Shown: piece after piece, positions 18,447 to 26,242 of the stretch | How the letters are laid out: every line of letters starts with the position of its first letter | Position numbering within the stretch: position 1 is the first letter of the stretch | Assembly (NCBI RefSeq): GCF_030679875.1 | Contig: NZ_JAUXSP010000011.1 | Coordinates: 20,836-84,835 of the forward strand | Direction: 5' to 3' | DNA: 64,000 bases | From: Phenylobacterium sp. | Lineage (GTDB): Bacteria; Pseudomonadota; Alphaproteobacteria; Caulobacterales; Caulobacteraceae | The notes under the pieces: model-generated | Database searches by the model: none | What the model was told of the DNA's origin: nothing | Seen by the model: the letters and a program-made list of their open reading frames with translations, nothing else | Program-made: the position numbers and the translations under genes

Positions 18447-19937
18447 TCAGTCGCCGCGCGCCAAAGGCGCCATCGCTGGGGTGGCCTGGCCGGTGTCGGC
18501 GACCGCGCCCCGCGGCGGAGGGGCCAGGGTCGAGCCCCGCCAGCCGCCCCAGATGTAATAGCCCCCGGCCAGGATCACGGTGGTGATGCTGCCCAGCGGG
18601 AAACTCCACCAGATGGCGTCGGACCCGAGCACGGGGGTCATCAGCTGGACGAAGGGAATACGCACCACCCAGAGCGAGACCACCATGGCCAGAAGGGGGG
18701 CGATCACCGCCCCGGTGGCCCGCACGACGCCGGCGAAGATGAAGGCCACCCCGAACGGAATGAAGCCCCACAGCGCGATGGAATTGATGTGGCGGGCGAT
18801 GGGGATCGACGCGCTGCCCTCGGGCAGGAAGATCCGCAGGATCAGCGGCTCGGCCAGATAGATCAGACCGATGGGGAGGGCGGTCATGACCAGGGCGAAG
18901 AGGACGCCTGTGCGGGCCACATGCTCCACCCGGTCCATCCGGCCAGCCCCCACATTCTGGGCGGCCATGGATGACACCGCCGCCCCGAGCGCCATGGCCG
19001 GCATCTGGACATAGGTCCAGACCTGCATGGCCGCCGCATAGGCCGCCGCGGTCTGGGAGCCATAGGCGTTGACGAAGGCCAGCATGACCACAGCGGCGCC
19101 GGAGACCACCAGCATATGCATGGCCATGGGCAGACCCTTGAACACCAGGGTCTTGAGGATGGCGGGATCGGGCCGCAGCAGGCCCCATTCCCCCCGCCGC
19201 AGAACGAGCGGGCTGCCGGTCCGGTAGAGGAAGACGATCATGCCGGTGAGCGCGATGGTCTGGCTGAGCAGGGTGGCGGCGGCCGAGCCGCCGATGCCCA
19301 GCGTCGGGACCGGCCCCAGGCCCAGGATCAGGACCGGGTTGAGGATGATGTCGAGGGCGACGGCGGTCAGAGAGAAGTAGAAGGGCGTCCGGGAATCGCC
19401 GGTCCCGCGCATGGCCATCATCACGAACGAGAAGAAGTACATGAAGGGCAGGGCGGCGAAGATCACCCGCAGATAGATGACGGCGTCCGCGCGAGCGTCG
19501 TCCGGGGTCCCCATGGCCGCCAGGATGGCCGGGGCGAGCGCCAGGCCCGCCAGGCCTACGGCCAGGGACAAAAGGGCGAAGAACAGCGTGCTGGCGCCGG
19601 CCACCCGCTTGATCTCGGCGGTGGCGCCGGCGCCGACGGCCTGGGCGATCAGCAGGTTGGCGGCCATGGCCAGGCCGAACACCGCCCCCAGCAGCAGAAA
19701 GAGGATGTTGTTGGCGTTGGCCGTCGCCGTCAGGGCGGCCGGCCCCAGGATATGGCTGACCCAGGCGGCGTTGGCGGTGCCATTGAGGGACTGGAGGAGG
19801 TTGGCCCCCAGCATGGGCAGGGTGAAGACCAGCAGACCGCGGGGGATGGGCCCTGTGGTCAGGTCCGGCGGGCGCCTGCGGTTCTTCTCGTTTCCCGTTG
19901 GGGCGGGGTCGGGGGGCGCAGTGTCAGAGGGTTCCAA
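18447..19937 (-). CDS. MATE family efflux transporter
   Basis: The 496-residue protein has about 12 membrane helices in two similar halves, opening with RGLLVFTLPMLGANLLQSL and containing the matching second-half segment KTLVFKGLPMAMHML, typical of MATE (multidrug and toxin extrusion) cation-coupled exporters. The start appears to be TTG at 19937: GGGAG lies six bases upstream, while the first ATG in frame is already within the first helix. The Pro-rich 35-residue cytosolic N-terminus is longer than usual. It is divergent from rfbB. The substrate is unknown. Confidence 0.9.
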   Translation of the reverse strand: MEPSDTAPPDPAPTGNEKNRRRPPDLTTGPIPRGLLVFTLPMLGANLLQSLNGTANAAWVSHILGPAALTATANANNILFLLLGAVFGLAMAANLLIAQAVGAGATAEIKRVAGASTLFFALLSLAVGLAGLALAPAILAAMGTPDDARADAVIYLRVIFAALPFMYFFSFVMMAMRGTGDSRTPFYFSLTAVALDIILNPVLILGLGPVPTLGIGGSAAATLLSQTIALTGMIVFLYRTGSPLVLRRGEWGLLRPDPAILKTLVFKGLPMAMHMLVVSGAAVVMLAFVNAYGSQTAAAYAAAMQVWTYVQMPAMALGAAVSSMAAQNVGAGRMDRVEHVARTGVLFALVMTALPIGLIYLAEPLILRIFLPEGSASIPIARHINSIALWGFIPFGVAFIFAGVVRATGAVIAPLLAMVVSLWVVRIPFVQLMTPVLGSDAIWWSFPLGSITTVILAGGYYIWGGWRGSTLAPPPRGAVADTGQATPAMAPLARGD

Positions 19938-20114
19938 GAGACGCTCCCGCCCGCGTCCATACGCGTATCTGGCTCAATCCTAGGCGGGGGCGTGAACACC
20001 CACAACCCGGCCGCGCAGGCCCCTTCGTCTTGAGCCCGCCGCATTTCGCTGTATGAGGCAGGGCTAACCATTTGATCGGGCGCGCCCCCAAGGGCCCCGC
20101 AGACAAAGTTCGGC

Positions 20115-21164
20115 ATGAAAATTCTGATCACCGGCGGGGCCGGATTCATCGGGTCGGCCGTGGTCCGCAGGGCGATCGCCCAGGGCCATGGGGTCGTCAA
20201 TCTGGACGTACTGACCTATTCGGCCAACCTGGCCAATGTGGCGTCCGTGGCGAGCTCGCCCCTTTACGCCTTTGAAGAAGCCGACATCTGCGACGCAGGC
20301 AGGATGGCTGACATCTTCGCCCGCCACCGACCGGACGCGGTCATGCACCTGGCGGCCGAGAGCCACAATGACCGGGCGATCGACGGCCCGCTCGATTTCG
20401 TGCGGGCCAATGTCACTGGCACGGCGGTGCTGCTGGAAGCCGCCCGGGCCTATTGGAACAGCCTGGCCGGCGCGGCCAAGGCGGCCTTCCGCTTCCATCA
20501 CGTCTCCACCGACGAGGTGTTCGGGGCGCTCGGCGAAGACGGGGCCTTCACCGAAGAGACGCCCTACGATCCCAACTCCCCCTATTCGGCCAGCAAGGCC
20601 GGCGCCGACCATCTGGTGCGGGCCTGGGGGCGGACCTATGGTCTGCCGGTGGTGATCACCAACTGCGCCAACAATTACGGCCCCTTCCAGTTTCCCGAGA
20701 AGCTGATCCCCACGGTCGTGGTCCGGGCCATGGAGGGCAAGACCATCCCCGTCTATGGGGACGGCCGCCAGGTCCGCGACTGGCTGCATGTGGACGACCA
20801 TGCGCAGGCCCTGCTGCTGGTGCTGCAGAAGGGGCGTCTGGGCGAGACCTATTGCATCGGCGGGGACTCCACCCACCGCAACCTGGAGGTCATCCAGATG
20901 CTGTGCGCCGAGCTCGACCGGCTGGCGCCGGCCAATACGCCCCACGCCGAAAAGATCACCTTTGTCGCCGACCGGCCGGGCCACGATTTCCGCTACTCCA
21001 TCGACGCCTCCAAGCTGAAGACTGAGCTTGGCTGGGAGCCTGCCACCCCCCTGAGCGAAGGCCTCGCCCAGACCGTGTCCTGGTACGTTGAAAACCGCGA
21101 CTGGTGGCAGGCGATCCGCGACCAGGGCTTCCACTCCGAGCGGCTGGGCCTGGCCAAGGCATGA
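20115..21164 (+). CDS. rfbB: dTDP-glucose 4,6-dehydratase
   Basis: RfbB/RmlB converts dTDP-glucose to dTDP-4-keto-6-deoxyglucose in the synthesis of activated 6-deoxyhexoses for surface polysaccharides. The 349-residue SDR protein shows the NAD site GGAGFIGSAVVR at the N-terminus, HLAAESHNDRAIDGP, STDEVFG and the catalytic YSASKAGADHLVRAW (YxxxK). It is the first gene of an rfbB-D-A string; the ATG at 20115 begins at the conserved first strand. The next gene overlaps its stop by four bases. Confidence 0.95.
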   Translation: MKILITGGAGFIGSAVVRRAIAQGHGVVNLDVLTYSANLANVASVASSPLYAFEEADICDAGRMADIFARHRPDAVMHLAAESHNDRAIDGPLDFVRANVTGTAVLLEAARAYWNSLAGAAKAAFRFHHVSTDEVFGALGEDGAFTEETPYDPNSPYSASKAGADHLVRAWGRTYGLPVVITNCANNYGPFQFPEKLIPTVVVRAMEGKTIPVYGDGRQVRDWLHVDDHAQALLLVLQKGRLGETYCIGGDSTHRNLEVIQMLCAELDRLAPANTPHAEKITFVADRPGHDFRYSIDASKLKTELGWEPATPLSEGLAQTVSWYVENRDWWQAIRDQGFHSERLGLAKA

Positions 21165-22057
21165 GCCTGAAGATTCTGCAGTTCGGCGCCACCGGGCAAC
21201 TGGCCCGGGAGATGCTCGACCGTGCTGGTCCAGGCGTCGAGATCACCGCCCTGTCGCGGGCTGAGGTTGATCTGACGAATCCCGAGGCCATCGCCCGCGC
21301 CATCGGCGAGGCCGGCGAGACCGACCTGGTGCTCAATGCGGCGGCCTATACGGCTGTCGACAAGGCCGAATCCGAGCCGGACCTGGCCTACGGCGTCAAC
21401 GCCTGGGCCCCGGCCGCCATGGCCCGGGCCTGCCAGGCGCGGGGCCTGCCCCTGCTGCACATCTCCACCGATATGGTGTTTTCCGGCGACAAGGCCGGCG
21501 CCTATGTCGAGACCGACGCGCCGGCCCCGCTGCACGTCTATGGCGCCTCCAAGCTGGCCGGCGAGCAGGCGGTGCTGAACGCCTGCGACCGGGCCCTGGT
21601 GATGCGGGTCTCCTGGCTGTTCTCGGCCTATGGCCAGAACTTCCTGCAGATGATGCTGCGGCTGGCGCAGACCCAGCCGGTGCTCAAGGTGGTGGCCGAC
21701 CAGCGGGCCTGCCCCACAGCCAGCGGCGATCTGGCCGCCTTCATCCTCAGCCAGGGGGACCGCCTGGCCAAGGCGCCGGCCGGGGCCCGGGAATGGGGCC
21801 TGCTGCATGTGGTCAACGCCGGCGCCGCCAGCCGCTATGACATGGCCCGGGCGATCTTCGCCCAGACGCGCCCCGATGACCCGCCGGCCATGGAGGCCGT
21901 CCCCACCAGCGCCTTTCCGACGCCGGCCCGCCGGGCCCTGAACGCCGTGCTGGACACGGGCCGCATGCAGGAGGTCTTCTCCCTGCAGCTGCGGCCCTGG
22001 CAGGAGGCGCTGGAGGACGTGGTGGGCGAGCTGATGGCCCAGAAGGAGACGGCGTGA
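21161..22057 (+). CDS. rfbD: dTDP-4-dehydrorhamnose reductase
   Basis: RfbD/RmlD reduces dTDP-4-keto-rhamnose to dTDP-rhamnose. The 298-residue protein has the nucleotide-binding start [28 protein letters not shown], the [10 protein letters not shown] strand and the catalytic [12 protein letters not shown]. The ATG at 21161 overlaps the rfbB stop (ATGA) and is preferred over upstream in-frame codons, which lie inside rfbB. Downstream, rfbA overlaps by four bases, so the three genes are translationally coupled. Confidence 0.94.
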   Translation: MSLKILQFGATGQLAREMLDRAGPGVEITALSRAEVDLTNPEAIARAIGEAGETDLVLNAAAYTAVDKAESEPDLAYGVNAWAPAAMARACQARGLPLLHISTDMVFSGDKAGAYVETDAPAPLHVYGASKLAGEQAVLNACDRALVMRVSWLFSAYGQNFLQMMLRLAQTQPVLKVVADQRACPTASGDLAAFILSQGDRLAKAPAGAREWGLLHVVNAGAASRYDMARAIFAQTRPDDPPAMEAVPTSAFPTPARRALNAVLDTGRMQEVFSLQLRPWQEALEDVVGELMAQKETA

Positions 22058-22950
22058 GACGCGGAATCATCCTGGCAGGGGGCTCCGGCACCCGGCTGCA
22101 TCCCCTGACCCTGGCGGTCTCCAAGCAGCTCCTGCCGATCTACGACAAGCCGATGATCTATTATCCCCTGTCGGTCCTGCTGCTGGCGGGGGTCCGCGAG
22201 ATCCTGATCATCACCACGCCGGAGGACCAGGCCGGCTTTCAGCGCCTGCTCGGCGACGGCTCTCAGCTCGGCGTGCGGTTCGAATTCATCGTCCAGCCCA
22301 AGCCTGAGGGCCTGGCCCAGGCCTATCTGCTGGGTGAAGAGTTCGTCGGCGGCGAGCCCAGCATCATGGTGCTCGGCGACAACATCTTCTTTGGCCAGAA
22401 CTTCGGCCAGATGCTCCGGGCCGCCGACGAGCGGATGACAGGCGCCACGGTCTTCGGCTATCCGGTCAACGACCCCGAACGCTACGGCGTGGTCGAGCTG
22501 GGCGAGGGCGGCAAGGTGCTGGGCATCGAGGAAAAGCCCACCGCGCCCAAGTCCAACTATGCGGTCACCGGCCTCTATTTCTACGATGGTAGGGCGAGCG
22601 AGTACGCCAAGACGCTGAAACCCTCCCACCGGGGCGAGCTGGAGATCACCGCGCTGAACCAGGTCTATCTGGACGCCGGAGAACTGAATGTGGAGCTGCT
22701 CGGCCGGGGCTTCGCCTGGCTGGACACCGGCACCCATGACAGCCTGATCCAGGCCGGCGAACTGATTCGCACCCTGGAGCTGCGCCAGGGCCTGCGCATC
22801 GGCTGTATCGAGGAAGTGGCCTATTCCAAGGGCTTCATCGACCGCCACCAGCTGGCCGATCTCGGCCGCGCCCAGGCCAAGGGCGAATACGGTCAATACC
22901 TGATCCGCCTGGCCGACCGCATCGCGACCGGCGCCGAACTCGCGGACTAA
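22054..22950 (+). CDS. rfbA: glucose-1-phosphate thymidylyltransferase
   Basis: RfbA/RmlA makes dTDP-glucose from dTTP and glucose 1-phosphate, the first step of the pathway. The 298-residue protein opens [18 protein letters not shown] and contains [17 protein letters not shown] and [10 protein letters not shown], followed by [15 protein letters not shown], all hallmarks of the family. The start is GTG at 22054, overlapping the rfbD stop as GTGA. The epimerase gene rfbC, usually in the same cluster, is not downstream; a TetR gene converges instead. Confidence 0.95.
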   Translation: MRRGIILAGGSGTRLHPLTLAVSKQLLPIYDKPMIYYPLSVLLLAGVREILIITTPEDQAGFQRLLGDGSQLGVRFEFIVQPKPEGLAQAYLLGEEFVGGEPSIMVLGDNIFFGQNFGQMLRAADERMTGATVFGYPVNDPERYGVVELGEGGKVLGIEEKPTAPKSNYAVTGLYFYDGRASEYAKTLKPSHRGELEITALNQVYLDAGELNVELLGRGFAWLDTGTHDSLIQAGELIRTLELRQGLRIGCIEEVAYSKGFIDRHQLADLGRAQAKGEYGQYLIRLADRIATGAELAD

Positions 22951-22953
22951 CCC

Positions 22954-23589
22954 CTAGTCGACCCAGAGGTCCTGGGCCTCGCCCTTGCGGTTGAGGGCGC
23001 GGACGGCGCGTTTGACCACGGCGAGCAGGCGTTCGCGCCGGGCGATCTCGTCATAGGTGAGCGAGCCCCGCGCCAGGCCTTCCAGCAGGAAGCGGCCGAG
23101 GTCGCGGCTGGTCTGGAAGCGGGGATCGCTGCCGGCCTGGGTCAGGGCCAGGAAGCGTTCGCCGACCTGGTTGCGGTCAAAGGCGCTCTGGGCGTTGGCC
23201 AGGCGAGCGCGCAGCATGGGGTCGGTGCGGGCGGCGGCCTCAAGCTCGGCGAAGGCCACGAAGGGCGTCTCGTGCAGCAGGGACCAGTAGGCGTCGATGG
23301 CGTGCTCGGCGGCGTCCACCCCGGGGCTGGCGGGGCTGGAGGCGGCCTGCTCGAACAGGCGGGCCCGCTCGACCTCGATATGGGCCACGGCGGCCTCCAC
23401 CAGCTCTTCGCGGCTGGAGAAGTGGTAGAGCATGGCCCCACGGGTCAGGTTGGCCGCCTCAGCGATCAGGGCGTTGGTGGCCGCGTGATAGCCGATCTCG
23501 GCGAACAGGCGCATGGCCGCGTCCAGGATGCGGGCGCGGGTCCGGCGAGACTTGGGAGTCTCCTTGGCGGGATAGGTTCGAGCGTCCAT
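22954..23589 (-). CDS. TetR family transcriptional regulator
   Basis: The 211-residue protein has a standard TetR N-terminal domain (TRARILDAAMRLFAEIGYHA, then IAEAANLTRGAMLYHFSSRE) and a helical C-terminal ligand/dimer domain of normal length. I start at the ATG at 23589; a GTG six bases upstream is possible. It ends four bases from the rfbA stop on the opposite strand and is divergent from the phosphoesterase gene, whose control it may share. Its target and ligand are unknown. It is a useful comparison for the nearby protein at 24657, which has only the DNA-binding half. Confidence 0.9.
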   Translation of the reverse strand: MDARTYPAKETPKSRRTRARILDAAMRLFAEIGYHAATNALIAEAANLTRGAMLYHFSSREELVEAAVAHIEVERARLFEQAASSPASPGVDAAEHAIDAYWSLLHETPFVAFAELEAAARTDPMLRARLANAQSAFDRNQVGERFLALTQAGSDPRFQTSRDLGRFLLEGLARGSLTYDEIARRERLLAVVKRAVRALNRKGEAQDLWVD

Positions 23590-23729
23590 CTGCACGGGCT
23601 AGGCTTCAATCAGAGTGCGGCCGACATATGGCGAGCTATGCTGCGGCGCCAGTGTTGCAGTGCGGTTTCATCAAAGCGACACGCAATCAGCCTACCCGAC
23701 GGTCAGATAGAGGCGCTTCGGAGGCGTTC

Positions 23730-24602
23730 GTGACCGATCTGGGAATCCGACGTTATCGGACCGTCTTCGTTTCCGATGTCCATCTGGGCACCCGCGGCTG
23801 CCAGGCCGAGATGCTGCTGGACTTCATCCGGCACATGGAGTGCGACACCCTGTATCTGGTCGGAGACATCGTCGACGGCTGGAAGATGAAGAGCGGCTGG
23901 TACTGGCCCCAGTCCCACAACGACGTGGTGCAGAAGATCCTGCGCCTGGCCCGAAAGGGCGTGAACGTCGTCTATATTCCCGGCAACCACGACGACCGTA
24001 TCCGCGACTTCTGCGGCATTCATTTCGGCGGCGTCGTCGTGGCCCGGGACGCCATCCACGAGGGCGCCGATGGCCGCCGGTTCCTGGTCACCCATGGGGA
24101 TGAGTTCGACGGGGTGGTGCAGCACGCCAAGTGGCTGGCCTTCCTGGGGGACTATTCCTATCGGGCGCTGCTGTCGGCCAACACCCTGTTCAACCGGGTG
24201 CGGCGGCGCATGGGTTTCGGCTATTGGAGCCTGTCGGCCTATCTGAAGACCAAGGTGAAGAACGCCCTGCACTTCATCGAGGATTTTGAGGGCGCGGTGG
24301 CCGAGGAGGCCCGGCGACGCGGCGTCGACGGGGTGATCTGCGGCCACATTCACAAGGCCGAGATGCGTCAGATCGAGGACATCCTCTACATCAACGACGG
24401 CGATTGGGTGGAGAGCTGCACCGCCCTGGTCGAGCATATGGACGGACGCATGGAGATCCTGGAGTGGGCCAAGCTGCGCAGCTGGTCGGCCGTGCGCGAG
24501 GCCTACGCCCTGCCCGAACCGCTCGAGCCCGCCGCCGGCCGCCAGCCCGAACCGCGGCCGGCCCCGGTCGCCACCCCCGTAGCCGCCACCGCCGCCGCCT
24601 GA
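23730..24602 (+). CDS. LpxH-like metallophosphoesterase
   Basis: The 290-residue protein belongs to the UDP-2,3-diacylglucosamine pyrophosphatase-like calcineurin fold group (COG2908). The metal ligands are in order: DVHLG (D16, H18), GDIVDGW (D46), GNHDD (N86, H87), THGDEFD and CGHIHKAE. I use GTG at 23730, which follows GGAGGCG at 23720-23726; upstream codons in frame have no ribosome site. It ends in a Pro/Ala-rich tail. Whether it acts in lipid A synthesis is doubtful: this subgroup is usually separate from the true lpxH/lpxI and often sits next to a GT4 glycosyltransferase, as here. Confidence 0.85.
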   Translation: MTDLGIRRYRTVFVSDVHLGTRGCQAEMLLDFIRHMECDTLYLVGDIVDGWKMKSGWYWPQSHNDVVQKILRLARKGVNVVYIPGNHDDRIRDFCGIHFGGVVVARDAIHEGADGRRFLVTHGDEFDGVVQHAKWLAFLGDYSYRALLSANTLFNRVRRRMGFGYWSLSAYLKTKVKNALHFIEDFEGAVAEEARRRGVDGVICGHIHKAEMRQIEDILYINDGDWVESCTALVEHMDGRMEILEWAKLRSWSAVREAYALPEPLEPAAGRQPEPRPAPVATPVAATAAA

Positions 24603-24640
24603 GCCTCAGCGGCCCTTGCGTTGACACCTGGTTGGGCTCG

Positions 24641-24657
24641 TGACAGTGAGGCTGTCA
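24641..24657. promoter_or_regulatory. palindrome ending on the first base of the TetR-GT4 start codon, candidate operator
   Basis: TGACAG (24641-24646) and CTGTCA (24652-24657) are perfect inverted arms around five bases, and the last A is the first base of the ATG. A TTGACA hexamer lies at 24621-24626, exactly 36 bases before the ATG. The symmetry, spacing and position are those of a TetR-type autoregulatory site, but binding is inferred only. Confidence 0.5.
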
Positions 24658-26114
24658 TGAGTGACGATTCCCAGACCGCCGGCGACGCCCGCGACCGCCA
24701 GAAGGCCGCCACCCGCGACCAGATCCTGCGCGTGGTGGGCGCAAGGCTGGAGACCGGCCCCCTCGACGAACTGTCCTTCGCCGACATCGCCAGGGACGCC
24801 GGCGTCGGCGAGCGCACCGTCTATCGCCACTTCCCCACCCGGGAAGCCCTGCTGGGCGCCTATTTCGCCTGGGTCCAGGCCCAGGCCACCCTGCCGCTGG
24901 CCCCGCCCCAGGCTGAGAGCCCGGCGCGCCCTGAGCCTGCGGCCCCGCCGCCCCCGGCCCGCTCACCGGCCCAGCGCATGTGGCAGCCCCCCGCCCCGGC
25001 GGAGGATGTGCAGCGCCCCATGCGCATCCTGCTGGCCACCGACGCCTGGGAACCGCAGGTCAACGGCGTGGTCCGCACCCTGACCCGAGTGGTGCGCGAG
25101 CTGCGCGAGCTGGGCCATGAGGTCGAGGTGATCAGCCCCGACCAGTTCAAGACCCTGCCCCTGCCCACCTATCCGGAGATCAAGGTGGCCATCGGGGCCT
25201 ATGAGCCGGTGCAGGAGCGGTTCAAGGCCTTCGAGCCCGAGGCCATCCACATCGCCACCGAAGGCCCGATCGGGCTCGCGGCCCGGCGCATCTGCGTGGA
25301 ATGGAAGCTGCCCTTCACCACCAGCTATCACACCCGCTTCCCGGAATATGTCTCGGCCCGCCTGCCCCTGCCCCTGTCGGTGGGCTACACCTATATGCGC
25401 TGGTTCCACCGGCCTTCGGGGCGGCTGATGGTGGCGACGCCGACCATGCGCGACGAGCTGACCAGGCATGGTTTCCGCAACATCTCCTCCTGGTCGCGCG
25501 GTGTGGACACCGAGATGTTCCGTCCCCGCGCTGAGGACGAGCCCGATATCTTCGCCCACCTGCCCAAGCCGATCTTTCTTTATGTGGGCCGGGTGGCGGT
25601 GGAGAAGAACATTGAAGCCTTCCTCGGCCTCGACCTGCCCGGCACCAAGGTGGTGGTCGGCGATGGCCCGCAGAAGGACGAGCTGACCGAACGCTATCGG
25701 ACGGCGGTGTTCACCGGATCCAAGTTCGGCGAGGAGCTGTCGGCCCACTTCGCCTGCGCCGACGTCTTCGTCTTCCCCTCGCTCACCGACACCTTCGGCC
25801 TGGTGATCCTGGAGGCCATGGCCTCAGGCACCCCGGTGGCGGCCTATCCGGCCCCTGGGCCCATCGACATCATCCCGGACTCCGGCGCCGGCGCGCTGGC
25901 GACCTCGGCCACCGAGGGCCTGAAGGAGGCCTGCATGGAGGCCCTGAGCCTGGACCGGAAGGCCGTGCGGGCCTTTGCGGAGACCTTCTCCTGGACGGCC
26001 TGCGCCGAGGACTTCGTGCGCAACCTGCAGCCCTATCCTGAGCCGGAAAAGACGAGATTCTGGCGCCGGCTCCGCCGCCTGGCCCGGGTGCGGCGGCGAC
26101 CCAAGACGGTCTGA
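24657..26114 (+). CDS. TetR-type HTH domain fused to GT4 glycosyltransferase
   Basis: One uninterrupted frame encodes 485 residues. Residues 19-74 are a TetR_N DNA-binding domain (TRDQILRVVGARL, then FADIARDAGVGERTVYRHFP). A Pro/Ala-rich linker covers about 76-118. From M122 (MRILLATDAWEPQVNGVVRT) to the end it is a GT4-type glycosyltransferase with SYHTRFPEYV, YVGRVAVEKNIEAF, GDGPQKDEL and FPSLTDTFGLVILEAMASG. The usual TetR C-terminal ligand domain is absent. Transferases of this kind are related to lipid- or phosphoinositol-mannosyl and sulfoquinovosyl transferases; the acceptor is unknown. An internal start at 25020 with GGAGG 14 bases upstream could also give a free glycosyltransferase. 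It follows the phosphoesterase gene by 54 bases. The fused reading is seen directly; its regulatory meaning is inference. Confidence 0.85.
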   Translation: MSDDSQTAGDARDRQKAATRDQILRVVGARLETGPLDELSFADIARDAGVGERTVYRHFPTREALLGAYFAWVQAQATLPLAPPQAESPARPEPAAPPPPARSPAQRMWQPPAPAEDVQRPMRILLATDAWEPQVNGVVRTLTRVVRELRELGHEVEVISPDQFKTLPLPTYPEIKVAIGAYEPVQERFKAFEPEAIHIATEGPIGLAARRICVEWKLPFTTSYHTRFPEYVSARLPLPLSVGYTYMRWFHRPSGRLMVATPTMRDELTRHGFRNISSWSRGVDTEMFRPRAEDEPDIFAHLPKPIFLYVGRVAVEKNIEAFLGLDLPGTKVVVGDGPQKDELTERYRTAVFTGSKFGEELSAHFACADVFVFPSLTDTFGLVILEAMASGTPVAAYPAPGPIDIIPDSGAGALATSATEGLKEACMEALSLDRKAVRAFAETFSWTACAEDFVRNLQPYPEPEKTRFWRRLRRLARVRRRPKTV

Positions 26115-26242
26115 ACCTCCCCCACTTTCCCGTCATGGTCGGGTCAAACCTGAGTGTGACGAGCCAGACAAAGGCTCGCGCTTGCCCGTGATGCGACCCT
26201 GGCCGACAGTGGCCTGCGCCCAAGGGTTCGGCGCGACCTGGG

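Noticed and set aside
25020..26114. Glycosyltransferase as a separate gene starting at ATG 25020
   Set aside because: GGAGG at 25001-25005 is 14 bases from the ATG, rather far, and the upstream TetR and linker codons are in the same frame without a stop. Kept only as a possible second product.
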